Below are positions 1 to 7,145 of a DNA stretch of 9,518 bases, piece by piece. Source of the DNA: Actinomycetota bacterium (GTDB lineage: Bacteria; Actinomycetota; Thermoleophilia; RBG-16-64-13); assembly GCA_003157225.1 (NCBI GenBank), contig PMIZ01000424.1:1-9518 (forward strand). Direction: 5' to 3'. How positions within the stretch are numbered: the first letter of the stretch is position 1; each line of letters starts with the position of its first letter. The notes beneath the pieces are model-generated. The model was not told the DNA's origin. It saw only the letters and a list, made by a program, of their open reading frames with translations, and searched no databases. A program made the translations under genes and the position numbers.

Positions 1-1367
1 CGCACCAGTTCGATGGCCTTGAGACCTGAAGCCCGGCCGAACGGCGCGAAGATCTGGCTTTTGAAAGCCGCCGCGGCATCCGTGTCGGGCTCCCCGACGG
101 CGACTTGCTGCGCATACTCCACGGCCGCGGCTGCCGCCCGGATTCCCATCCAGGTCGATGAGGTCAGGGCTTTCCCGCGGACCCGGCCGGGCGACGCCGG
201 GACGGCGCCCGCCATCGCGCACCCGCTGGTGGCCGTGTTGCCGACGGCGTACAGCCCGGGCACCGACGTCGCCATCCGGTGGTTCACCTTCACCGGCGAC
301 AGTTCGCCGAGCACCCCCGGAAACACCTCGGACACCGGACTGCGCCCGTCGGCCTCCGCCGTCTTGGAGAGGAGCCGGCCCCAGAAGGCCTCTGCCTTTG
401 GGCGGTTCCACAGCTCGGGCGCGTCATCACCGTGTCCGCCCTTCTCCGTGTGCTTGGTGGTGTGCTGCAGCAACCAGTTCTCGTCGTTGTGAGTGAACAC
501 GGGACCGTTGCCGGCCATCATCTCCCGGTACCAAACGGCACCGGCCATGGAGTCGACGTCGGGCTCGAACTCCCCGCGCCACGTCGATAGGAACTCGCCT
601 TTGGCGTTGTAGAGAGCGTCTTCGGCGCCGAGCAACGGCTCCTTGCTCCGCTTATTCACGAGTTGCATGAAGGAGCCGAACTCCGCGTTTCGCATCTGGG
701 CGCCCGCGCGGTAAGCGGCCGCTATCCCGTCCCCCCGGGCACCACTCCACATCGACAGTAGCCGGTAGCTCTGCCCACCGGTCGCAAGGATCACGGCTTT
801 CGAGCGAAACAGCCGGCAAGAGCCGTCGAGCACACTGAACCCGATGGCTCCGGCGGCGCGCTCCCCCTCCTTGAGTACGTCCACCACCGCTGTCTTGTCA
901 AGGAATTCGACGCCTATGCGCTTGGCGTAACGCTGGACCTTCATCTGCGTGTCCAACTCGGCGGCGGCCAGCCGCCAGGGAAGGCCGGGCTTGAAAGTAT
1001 CGGTGGCGAGACTTCCGTCGGCATTGCGGCAGAACGTGTGGCACCACGAGTCGAGCTTCTCGATGGTGGCCCGGGATTCGGCCGCGAACTCCCCAAGGAG
1101 GAGTTGGTCCTCCAGGAACATCCCGATGTTGCGGGTGTGGTAGTCCACGAACCGGTCGACCGGGTCGTCCGGGCCCAGGAACATGAACACGCCGGCGCCC
1201 TTGTTCGCCTGGCCCGCCCAGCCACTGAAATTCTTGTCGGCTACGAGTACCCGGGTCTCGGAAGATCTCTCCTTAGTGGCGATCGCCGCCGCCAGCCCCG
1301 CTATCCCTCCACCGATGATGAGGACATCGGTCTCGCGGACGGTGCCTAGTCTGTCTAAGGTACTCAT
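1..1367 (-). CDS. FAD-dependent fumarate reductase/AprA-like flavoprotein subunit (3' end cut by window edge)
   Basis: Reading the minus strand from the ATG at 1367 gives 455 uninterrupted codons that run off the left edge. The N-terminus carries a dinucleotide-binding fold (DVLIIGGGIAGLAAAIA, residues 14-30) that binds FAD ADP. Further family marks are VILATGG (about 198-204), SGARGDGIAAAYRAGAQM and, near the C-terminal end, VNHRMATSVPGLYAVGN followed by GKALTSSTWMGIRAA. This layout matches the succinate dehydrogenase/fumarate reductase/adenylylsulfate reductase alpha flavoprotein superfamily, which moves electrons between a substrate and an iron-sulfur partner. The immediately upstream ferredoxin gene overlaps the start by ATGA, so translation is probably coupled and the two products probably form a cytoplasmic two-subunit oxidoreductase resembling AprAB in architecture. 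I cannot name the substrate. True APS reductase is not established, because the partner ferredoxin is shorter than a typical AprB. The divergent TetR gene suggests ligand-controlled expression. Confidence 0.87.
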   Translation of the reverse strand, partial: MSTLDRLGTVRETDVLIIGGGIAGLAAAIATKERSSETRVLVADKNFSGWAGQANKGAGVFMFLGPDDPVDRFVDYHTRNIGMFLEDQLLLGEFAAESRATIEKLDSWCHTFCRNADGSLATDTFKPGLPWRLAAAELDTQMKVQRYAKRIGVEFLDKTAVVDVLKEGERAAGAIGFSVLDGSCRLFRSKAVILATGGQSYRLLSMWSGARGDGIAAAYRAGAQMRNAEFGSFMQLVNKRSKEPLLGAEDALYNAKGEFLSTWRGEFEPDVDSMAGAVWYREMMAGNGPVFTHNDENWLLQHTTKHTEKGGHGDDAPELWNRPKAEAFWGRLLSKTAEADGRSPVSEVFPGVLGELSPVKVNHRMATSVPGLYAVGNTATSGCAMAGAVPASPGRVRGKALTSSTWMGIRAAAAAVEYAQQVAVGEPDTDAAAAFKSQIFAPFGRASGLKAIELV

Positions 1368-1618
1368 GCCGGGTACCTCGGGCCGCGCTCAAGAACCGAG
1401 GGAAAGGGCTTATCCCAATCGACGAGCACGCGGATTGCGTCCGTGGGGCAGCTGAGCTCACAGAGGTTGCACTGTACGCAATCCTCCGGATACACGACCG
1501 CCGGCCGCTTTCCGGCCTCGTCCCAGCGGAACACGTCCACGAAACAGGCTTTGTAGCAGATCTTGCAGCCGTTGCACCGGGCCAAGTCGACGCGAATTGA
1601 GTTCACAGCACTTTCCAC
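1364..1618 (-). CDS. 2x[4Fe-4S] dicluster ferredoxin, partner of the flavoprotein
   Basis: This small protein of 80-84 residues has two classic CxxCxxCxxxC motifs. In the 84-residue numbering the cysteines are 15/18/21/25 and 47/50/53/57, the second followed by Pro, enough to ligate two [4Fe-4S] clusters. It is therefore an electron-transfer subunit. Its TGA stop overlaps the ATG of the flavoprotein gene (ATGA), the usual sign of a coupled operon and a stable protein pair. The ORF can open at a GTG at 1618, but a second GTG at 1606 (VNSIRVDLARC) has a better placed purine-rich GGTGGAAAG ahead of it, so 1606 may be the true start. The spacer between the clusters (about 20 residues) and the C-terminal tail of about 27 residues are short and simple. 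The upstream intergenic region contains the palindrome at 1807-1824. The function as electron carrier is secure; the redox partner is inferred from adjacency. Confidence 0.9.
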   Translation of the reverse strand: MESAVNSIRVDLARCNGCKICYKACFVDVFRWDEAGKRPAVVYPEDCVQCNLCELSCPTDAIRVLVDWDKPFPSVLERGPRYPA

Positions 1619-1806
1619 CCTTGCTCTGCTTCCGGCAGCCCCGCAAACACTCCGGCAAACACTTCATGGCCTCAAGTTGGAGGGCCAGCATCCCGGGGGG
1701 CCAGACCACCACTCACGACAGCCATCTCATGTGGGGGTCATTTACTGCCCTTTAGCCACTGCTGCCCCGTCGTTCCCAGCGGCGGGCTCAGCCGTCCCGC
1801 TCACAA

Positions 1807-1824
1807 CTAACTAAATTTAGTTAG
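1807..1824. promoter_or_regulatory. Perfect 18-bp palindrome, probable TetR-family operator
   Basis: The sequence CTAACTAAATTTAGTTAG is its own reverse complement over all 18 bases and stands out as AT-rich in otherwise GC-rich DNA. It lies 52 bp before the ATG of the divergent tetR gene and about 190-200 bp before the ferredoxin start. TetR-family proteins typically bind palindromes of this size between divergent promoters and repress their own gene and the neighbour. No convincing -35/-10 pair could be fixed for either direction, so the exact promoter overlap is unknown. That this regulator binds here is inference. Confidence 0.72.
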
Positions 1825-1876
1825 CAACATTCCTAGTACCACCATTCTGCTACCATGTCAATCTGGGAACCGCTCT

Positions 1877-2527
1877 ATGACACATAGAAGGTGGCTGGTG
1901 CGGGACGTAAGTCGAACACCGGCTCGGCGGGGCCGGTGGACCAAGAAGGAACGCCGCGCTCAGGTAGCTGCGGTCACATTGGAGATCATCGCCCACGAGG
2001 GCGTCCGGGCCGCGACGCTTGCCCGTATCGCGGGGGCTGCCGGCATCGCTACCCCATCTCTTTACAACCATTTCTCCGGTAGGACAGAGATTCTCGAGGC
2101 TGCCTCGGATTTACTTCTCGAGCGCGTGCTCGCCTGGCTCGATTCTTCGACGAATCCGAACATGCTCGAGCGCCTCCGAGAACTGAGCGGCTCCATTCAC
2201 GAACGCCGGATCGTCGCTGATCACGATTGGGTGATAACCCCGCTCTTTGAATTGGCGGTGGCGGCGCGCGCGGAAGGGCTTATGGAGCACATGGGCAGGA
2301 ACCAGATGGTGGTGCTCAGCCGGTTTGTCGACATTATTGAGGAGGGCAAGAAGCAGGGGACCATCCGGGAGGACGCCGATGCCCAGGTAGTGGGGTGGAG
2401 CTTGATGGGCCTCGGCTGGACTAAGGATTTCGCTCTTCTTGAAGGGCTGGATCATTTCATCGGGAACGGGACGGCCGAAAGGATCTTAGAGAACGTGCTC
2501 GACAGGGTTGCTGCGGAAAGACCCTGA
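1877..2527 (+). CDS. TetR/AcrR-family transcriptional regulator
   Basis: The predicted protein has 216 residues, typical of the family. Residues 1-25 are Arg-rich (RTPARRGRWTKKERR). The TetR DNA-binding domain follows: a first helix (AQVAAVTLEIIAHEGVRAAT), then the helix-turn-helix at about 46-66, ending in the family signature SLYNHFSGRTEIL. The rest (about 80-216) is a helical region of the kind that binds ligand and dimerises; it contains several Trp (87, 118, 174, 181) and is not recognisable at the level of ligand. The ATG at 1877 has GGGAA about nine bases upstream. A GTG at 1898 with GAAGG ahead is an alternative start giving 209 residues. The gene is divergent from the ferredoxin/flavoprotein operon, with a perfect palindrome between them, so it most likely represses itself and probably that operon. 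Its last 42 bases overlap a small minus-strand ORF, but the protein looks full length. Confidence 0.95.
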   Translation: MTHRRWLVRDVSRTPARRGRWTKKERRAQVAAVTLEIIAHEGVRAATLARIAGAAGIATPSLYNHFSGRTEILEAASDLLLERVLAWLDSSTNPNMLERLRELSGSIHERRIVADHDWVITPLFELAVAARAEGLMEHMGRNQMVVLSRFVDIIEEGKKQGTIREDADAQVVGWSLMGLGWTKDFALLEGLDHFIGNGTAERILENVLDRVAAERP

Positions 2528-2623
2528 AGACAAGTGCCATCGTGACGGCTGGGCTGCGCTCATCCGGTCTTCCCCGTTGCACTGCTTCAGCGGCTGCCGT
2601 GACTGCCCTCCTTTCGTGTGCAT
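2486..2623 (-). CDS. Small ORF with perfect Shine-Dalgarno, possible truncated phage gene
   Basis: On the minus strand an ideal ribosome binding site, AGGAGG, sits five bases before an ATG at 2623. It opens a 45-codon ORF (MHTKGGQSRQPLKQ...) ending at 2486, inside the 3' end of the convergent tetR. It lies directly downstream of the terminase on the same strand, where phage genomes usually carry the portal protein gene. One reading is that this is the first part of a phage gene cut off where phage DNA joins the tetR region. The peptide is polar and Gln/Ser/Arg-rich, has no recognisable domain, and I do not assign a function. The ribosome binding site is seen directly; the idea that it is a truncated phage gene is inference, and a chance ORF is possible. 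Confidence 0.3.
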   Translation of the reverse strand: MHTKGGQSRQPLKQCNGEDRMSAAQPSRWHLSSGSFRSNPVEHVL

Positions 2624-2687
2624 CGTCACCTCCTGGCTTCGTTGCTTTCGCGATTGGTGGGCGCCATGTCGGGCCGATATCCCCTCG

Positions 2688-4007
2688 TCATCCTTCTGTT
2701 GAGACATGGGCACTGTGCGGTTCCGGTAGATTGTCGGTGTTTGACACTTTCAGGACGTGGCAGGAGTAGGAGACCCCGTAGCAAAGGGCATCGGCCGTAT
2801 GCTCGGCCTCGTTGCTGGCGAGGTCGCTCTCGCTCGTCACCCGGCCCTCCCGATTGGTCGGCCACTTGGCCTCTTCCAGGTCCCGCGCAAACTCCTCAAG
2901 ATCGGCCTGGTAGGCGAACCGGCCACTACGGCCACCGCCCAGTTCTCTTTCGGCCATGAAGTCTCTTACCAGACGGACCCGGTCCCCCACGGTCTGACTC
3001 CGGGGTGGCGCTATCACATGGATGTTGGAGCGCTTGCCGAGCTCCCCGAACACCGATTCACCGTAGGTCAGATTGCGGCTGAAACCGGAGGGGTCACCGG
3101 TCACCTGGAGTTTGCCGAACCGCTCTTCCCATCGCCTGATCAGCTCGGCGTAGGTGGCGGTCGTCGCGTCGTGGCCTTTCCAGGCGTCCATCACCCGACA
3201 CTCCCTCACCCCGGGGGCATCCACGAACTGGAGAAGGACGGCCGCGGCCGTGGTCACCCCCGGGTCGATGCTGACGACGAACACCCCGCCGGGCTCGGCC
3301 CTGAGGTCGGGTACCGCCTGCTGGGTCGCGTCGAACTCGGGGAAGGCCCGCCCGAGGGTCGAGCGCTCATAGCTGATGTCGAGTTCCTGGGCGACGAGTT
3401 CCGGCGTAAGGCGTTTGCATTGCTCCTCATACCAAGCGCTGCGCCACTCCCCGCCCAGGCAGGCCTCGTTGTGCCCCGGGTGCGTCATGCCTCCGTGGCA
3501 CAGATGCTTGCCCGCCCCCTTCACCGGATGGATCGTCCAGTGGTGGCGCACCTGCTGCAGGCTGTCGATACTCCCTGAGTACGCGAAGAAGTTGCTTTTG
3601 CCTTGAGGGGTGGAGAGGTAGTGCGGACACCTCACGGCCTGCTCCCACGCGGCGTAGATGGCATGGCCGCGTTCGGTCGAGGCGGTCTCGTCCCAGAGGC
3701 CGCAAAGGAAGGTGCCGCCGCGACCGGCGTTGGTGCCTGCCGCCTCTCCGATGATGGTCGCTCCGCTCGCCGGGTTAACCAGGCTCAAATGCTTGATCTT
3801 GAGCGGAAAGGTCTCCGCGCCCACCAGCCGCTCGTACATGAACCTGATCTTGCCGTGAAGGGAATCGGTGGTCGAGTTCTGCCCCCCGTCGTCCACCTTC
3901 TGTTCTTTCCGGCTGATGTTAAGCGCCCGGAAGTGTCGCCAGAACCCGGCGCTTCCCACCCTGGGGACGTCCGACGAAGTCCGCACGTACTGCAAGCGCC
4001 TGCTCAC
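2688..4007 (-). CDS. Phage terminase large subunit, N-terminally truncated remnant
   Basis: The 439-codon ORF carries the C-terminal part of the ATPase and a complete nuclease domain of a phage DNA-packaging terminase. ATPase marks are GEAAGTNAGRGGTFLCGLWDE, with Walker B D106/E107, followed by the coupling motif YLSTPQGKSNFF (130-141). Then comes ELDISYERSTLGRAFPEF (208-225), typical of the inter-domain linker. The RNase H-like nuclease follows, with acidic residues in SIDPG (D248), TGDPSG (D305) and ADALCY (D406). The Walker A loop is absent: recognisable homology starts only at about residue 28-35 (ISRKEQKVDD). Residues 1-20 are antisense to a plus-strand URO-D scrap, and an in-frame TAA lies nine codons before the GTG start, which has no ribosome binding site. 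An internal ATG at 3839 could be used. The protein could not package DNA as it stands, and no other clear phage gene is in the window. I read it as a prophage remnant; the nuclease half might still fold. Confidence 0.85.
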   Translation of the reverse strand: MSRRLQYVRTSSDVPRVGSAGFWRHFRALNISRKEQKVDDGGQNSTTDSLHGKIRFMYERLVGAETFPLKIKHLSLVNPASGATIIGEAAGTNAGRGGTFLCGLWDETASTERGHAIYAAWEQAVRCPHYLSTPQGKSNFFAYSGSIDSLQQVRHHWTIHPVKGAGKHLCHGGMTHPGHNEACLGGEWRSAWYEEQCKRLTPELVAQELDISYERSTLGRAFPEFDATQQAVPDLRAEPGGVFVVSIDPGVTTAAAVLLQFVDAPGVRECRVMDAWKGHDATTATYAELIRRWEERFGKLQVTGDPSGFSRNLTYGESVFGELGKRSNIHVIAPPRSQTVGDRVRLVRDFMAERELGGGRSGRFAYQADLEEFARDLEEAKWPTNREGRVTSESDLASNEAEHTADALCYGVSYSCHVLKVSNTDNLPEPHSAHVSTEG

Positions 4008-4105
4008 CGAGGCCGGGCCCCGACGAGTTTATCCTGGCCATGGGCTCTGCGATGCCCCCGGACGCGAAGTCCCAGAATGTGAAGGCCATGGTGGACTCGG
4101 TGCAG
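3943..4105 (+). pseudogene. C-terminal scrap of a uroporphyrinogen decarboxylase/corrinoid methyltransferase-family gene, frameshifted
   Basis: Two plus-strand frames together spell the end of a URO-D-family protein. The first frame gives LGTSDEVRTYCKRLLTEAGP (3961-4020). The frame starting at 4022 gives DEFILAMGSAMPPDAKSQNV, then KAMVDSV. This matches the family's usual C-terminal pattern as I know it: GTPEEVREYC, then GGFIL..G..VPPDAKPENVKAM. Deleting one C from the CCCC run at 4018-4021 restores one continuous frame (AGP-DEFIL), so there is a +1 frameshift or a sequencing slip. Upstream, the similarity stops at roughly 3943-3952, where the antisense terminase sequence begins. Downstream it fades after about 4105, without a stop codon at the expected place. 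URO-D relatives of this kind include MtaA/MtbA-type methyl-corrinoid:coenzyme methyltransferases. Which branch this scrap came from cannot be told from about 50 codons. It cannot make a working protein. Confidence 0.72.
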
Positions 4106-4127
4106 CGACCTCCCTTTGCGTGTCACA

Positions 4128-5423
4128 ATGTGGCGAGTGAAGCGTCCAGACACCACAGAGCCGGCGGAGCCAGGCCTAACGGGATCGTTACAGGCTGCGA
4201 GGACAAGCTGGGTACAGCTTGGCGTCATCTGCCTTTCTGAGCTCGCCATCTGGACGTCATTTAGCGCGATCATGCCCTACCTTCCCCTCTTCCTGCAGAA
4301 GGAAGGCCACAGTTCGGTGGTCATGATCGGGGTCATCGCAGCCGCCTTCTACCTCGGGACGATTCTCTCCTCGTCGCTGTTCGGCTGGCTGAGCGACCTG
4401 GCGGGACGCAAACCCATGATGATCACCGGCATGTCTCTCCTGGCAGTGTCCTCCTTTCTGTTCACCCGGACCGTCGACCCTCAGTGGTTCCTGCTCTTTC
4501 GGCTGCTCGAGGGCATCAGCGCGTCCGCGGGCGGGGTCATGCTCGCCTTCGTGGCCGATATCAGCGCTCCCACCCAGCGAAGCAGAGCACTCGGGTTGGT
4601 CATGTCGGCTCAGTTCGGGGGCGCGATCGTCGGCCCGGCGCTGGGCGCGGCCATCTACTACGCGAGCGGCGGCGGACGCCTTGGCTTCCACGCCATCTTC
4701 TATTTCGGTTCGGCGCTCGCGGCGGTTACTGCTGTCGTAATGGCGTTTCTGATTCGTGAGCCCACCGCGACCGGCCGGCGCAAGGCGGTGCGGACCGAAA
4801 GAGAGCGCAGGCCGAGCTACAGGGAGGTTCTCAGGCCCGCCATTGTCGGCTTCCTGGTTGTAGGTTTCGCGGCCAACTTCGCTTTCGGCGGGTTCGAAGT
4901 GATATGGAGCATCTGGCTCGCGCGCTTGGGGGCCTCGATGAGCATGATCTCCGCAATGTGGATCGCCATGAGCGTACCGATGCTGCTCTCGTTTGTCGGT
5001 GGCATCCTGGCCGATCGCTACAGCCGGTTCGTCTTTATGTTCGCCGGCAACGGCATCGCGACGCTCGGGTTCGTGATCATCGGCGTGACGAGGGGCCTCG
5101 CACTCTATCTCGTTGTGGTCGTGGTCCAAGGCCTTGCCTTCGCGCTGGCTGCGCCCGCGAAACAGGGCTTTCTCGTCCAGGCGAGCCCGTCCCTGTGGAT
5201 CGGGGTAGTGCAAGGGCTGGATTCGACCTCTATGCAGCTCGGCGGGTTGGTCGGAACCCTGCTTATCCCCGCTCTATACAACGCAATAACGGGCTATGCG
5301 ATCGTCGTGTGCGGGGCGGTCTTTCTCACCGGTTTGGCACTCGCTGCGCCGGTGCTTGGACGGGAGAGCAAGCGGCTCGGGCACGCCCACGCCACCCGGG
5401 GCGCGTCAGCGACCGGAAGCTAA
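4128..5423 (+). CDS. MFS transporter, probable drug/solute exporter
   Basis: The protein has 431 residues from the ATG at 4128; a TTG at 4116 would add four. It is strongly hydrophobic, with about 12 membrane segments split by a charged central loop (REPTATGRRKAVRTERERR). MFS motif A, GWLSDLAGRKP, lies between TM2 and TM3 (about 86-96), and a second weaker copy, GGILADRYSR, sits at the matching place in the C-terminal half (about 291-300). GGAIVGPALGAAI (about 164-176) resembles motif C, found in proton-driven exporters. It therefore probably exports a small molecule across the cytoplasmic membrane, but the substrate is unknown. No clear Shine-Dalgarno precedes the start, and the upstream sequence is the URO-D scrap, so its original promoter may have been lost or replaced. 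The first ~30 residues are polar and may include non-native sequence. The protease gene follows 292 bp later on the same strand. Confidence 0.92.
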   Translation: MWRVKRPDTTEPAEPGLTGSLQAARTSWVQLGVICLSELAIWTSFSAIMPYLPLFLQKEGHSSVVMIGVIAAAFYLGTILSSSLFGWLSDLAGRKPMMITGMSLLAVSSFLFTRTVDPQWFLLFRLLEGISASAGGVMLAFVADISAPTQRSRALGLVMSAQFGGAIVGPALGAAIYYASGGGRLGFHAIFYFGSALAAVTAVVMAFLIREPTATGRRKAVRTERERRPSYREVLRPAIVGFLVVGFAANFAFGGFEVIWSIWLARLGASMSMISAMWIAMSVPMLLSFVGGILADRYSRFVFMFAGNGIATLGFVIIGVTRGLALYLVVVVVQGLAFALAAPAKQGFLVQASPSLWIGVVQGLDSTSMQLGGLVGTLLIPALYNAITGYAIVVCGAVFLTGLALAAPVLGRESKRLGHAHATRGASATGS

Positions 5424-5715
5424 GGCGTCGGTCTCCAGCGGCCAGGGGCGTCCCCCACCGCACGTGCTGGACCTCCTGTAAGACGGGGGCCCAATTCTAC
5501 GGGAACGCTGGCCGAGACGGTGATCGCTGGTTTCTGCGCCCCACACCCTGTCGTGAGCGACGCTTCGTCGTGAGTCACCCCCTGCTTACGTGCGTCTTAT
5601 AACCCCTGCGCTATGCTGCGTCCAAGTGAAGACAGACCCTCTGCCGGCGGCGGTGCGGCTGGGCTTACGGTCATTTGAACGGGTAGCAAGGCGAATCTCC
5701 GGGAGGCATTCGAAA

Positions 5716-6963
5716 ATGAGACCCAGCGGGATCGGCTCGGGGAGTCATCGGGCCAAGAAACGGATTCGGACGGCGGTGATCGCGGCGCTGGCCGCGGTAG
5801 TTGTGGTGGTCGCGCTCGCTTTCGCCTTGGCAGGCTGCAGCGCGGGCGCGAGAGGTGGCACCACGTCTACCGCCCCGGCCAAGGCAGCGACCACGGCGGC
5901 CATTGGCACCAGCGCGACTAGCAGCAACGCGACCGTCACGACGGGCGGTCCGGTCGCCACGCTTCCGGCCACAGAGAACGGGATAGCTCTCTCGAGTCCC
6001 GCCAACTCTGTGGCGGCCCAACTTGGGCCCAGTGTGGTGAACATCCAAGTCACGGCGAACGTGCAAGGCGGCGGGTTCTCTCGCAACCAGTCCTATTCGG
6101 CGGAGGCTTCCGGGGTGATCTATACCTCGGACGGCATGATCATCACCAACGATCACGTGGTGACTGTCGATACCACCGGACAGCCCGTGGGCAGCGTTGA
6201 GGTCACCTTGGCCACGGGTGAGGTTCTGCCCGCCAAGATCGTTGGGCACGATCCACTCACAGATCTCGCGGTGTTGAAGGTCACCTCCAGCAAGCCTTTG
6301 CCGGCCGCGACGTTCGACACCAGTCAGGCGGTCGTCGGTGACTACGCTATTGCTATTGGTAGTCCCCTGGGGTTCGCAAACTCGGTGACGATGGGAATCA
6401 TATCCGGCCTCAATAGATCGCTCGACCAGTTGACTGGAAGCTCGTCCGCCGCGGCCTACGTCGACCTCATCCAGACCGACGCCGCGATCAGTCCGGGTAA
6501 CTCCGGGGGTGCTCTGGCCGATGCAGCCGGGAGAGTGATCGGCATCAACGTGGCCTACGCACCACCCAGTTCCACCGGAGCAGAGAACATAGGCTTCGCG
6601 ATCCCTGCGCTGCTCGCGACCAACATTGCCGACCAGATCATCAAGACCGGCAAAGCGAGTCATGTCTACCTGGGCGTCTCCACCCAGACGGTCACCACTG
6701 ATCTTCAAAAACAGTTCAACCTGAGCCGGTCGACCGGGGCGCTGATCGCCCAGGTGAGCGCGAACTCGCCGGCTGGCACGGCAGGTCTCAAGCAAGGCGA
6801 CATCATCATCAAGATCGACAACAAAGCTGTGGCTAACAGCTCGGACCTGTTGGTGGCGCTACGGAGTGAGACCGCAGGGAGCACGGTGCAGGTGACGGTG
6901 GATCGCAACGGTTCAACGATGACCATCCCCGTCGTCGTGCAGGAGCGTCCGGTAGGTACGTAG
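5716..6963 (+). CDS. HtrA/DegP-like trypsin-family serine protease with PDZ domain, probable lipoprotein
   Basis: I place the start at the ATG at 5716, nine bases after GGGAGG (5701-5706), giving 415 residues. The frame is open back to a GTG at 5590, but that extension looks non-coding. The N-terminus has a basic stretch (HRAKKRIR), a hydrophobic core, and a lipobox ALAGC with Cys41, so the protein is probably lipidated and faces outward; a plain membrane anchor is the alternative. An Ala/Thr-rich linker (about 45-85) leads to the chymotrypsin-fold protease. The catalytic triad is His147 in ITNDHVV, Asp183 in [11 protein letters not shown] and Ser263 in [10 protein letters not shown] single PDZ domain occupies about 316-413 (YLGVSTQ..., [18 protein letters not shown]). 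All key residues are present, so it should be active. Family members degrade or refold damaged exported proteins and respond to envelope stress. It appears to be a single-gene unit, closed by the hairpin at 7040-7073. Confidence 0.95.
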   Translation: MRPSGIGSGSHRAKKRIRTAVIAALAAVVVVVALAFALAGCSAGARGGTTSTAPAKAATTAAIGTSATSSNATVTTGGPVATLPATENGIALSSPANSVAAQLGPSVVNIQVTANVQGGGFSRNQSYSAEASGVIYTSDGMIITNDHVVTVDTTGQPVGSVEVTLATGEVLPAKIVGHDPLTDLAVLKVTSSKPLPAATFDTSQAVVGDYAIAIGSPLGFANSVTMGIISGLNRSLDQLTGSSSAAAYVDLIQTDAAISPGNSGGALADAAGRVIGINVAYAPPSSTGAENIGFAIPALLATNIADQIIKTGKASHVYLGVSTQTVTTDLQKQFNLSRSTGALIAQVSANSPAGTAGLKQGDIIIKIDNKAVANSSDLLVALRSETAGSTVQVTVDRNGSTMTIPVVVQERPVGT

Positions 6964-7039
6964 GAGTTGCGTGGCGCCGACTCCTGGGTCGGTGTGAAAC
7001 GACGCTACTCCGCCCTCTGGGCGGTAGAGAAATAGGAGG

Positions 7040-7073
7040 GAAAGGGGCTTCAGCGGACTCTGAAGCCCCTTTC
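7040..7073 (+). terminator. Strong 14-bp hairpin after the protease gene
   Basis: GAAAGGGGCTTCAG and CTGAAGCCCCTTTC are perfect reverse complements, separated by the six bases CGGACT. The hairpin starts 77 bases after the protease stop and ends 73 bases before the reductase start. The T run after the stem is short and broken (the stem ends TTTC, then GCCTTTC), so it is a terminator without a good U tract, as is common in high-GC bacteria. Two weaker hairpins precede it: CCGAC/GTCGG at 6977-6992 and CCGCCC/GGGCGG at 7010-7024. Confidence 0.75.
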
Positions 7074-7145
7074 GCCTTTCGGGATATCGTTGTAGATCTC
7101 CACCCGGGTCAGGGTATCGACGAGATCTCAATCCAGGGGGAGACG

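Noticed and set aside
1458..1712. Cys-rich minus-strand frame (MKCLPECLRGC...) overlapping the ferredoxin start
   Set aside because: It overlaps the ferredoxin in another frame and has no ribosome binding site or known motif; the Cys run comes from chance frame reading.
2757..3578. Open plus-strand frame of 273 codons
   Set aside because: It lies wholly antisense to the terminase, whose motifs are clear; the plus translation is Gly/Pro/His-rich with no domain, a usual shadow in high-GC DNA.
4257..5213. Open minus-strand frame of 318 codons
   Set aside because: It is antisense to the MFS gene; the product is an unbroken run of charged residues (Glu, Arg, Asp, His), typical of the reverse strand of membrane protein genes.
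5590..5715. 42-codon N-terminal extension of the protease from a GTG
   Set aside because: The ATG at 5716 has a well placed GGGAGG and begins a standard signal peptide; the extension would put 42 odd residues before it.
5671..6795. Open minus-strand frame of 374 codons
   Set aside because: It is antisense to the serine protease, which has a full catalytic triad and PDZ domain.
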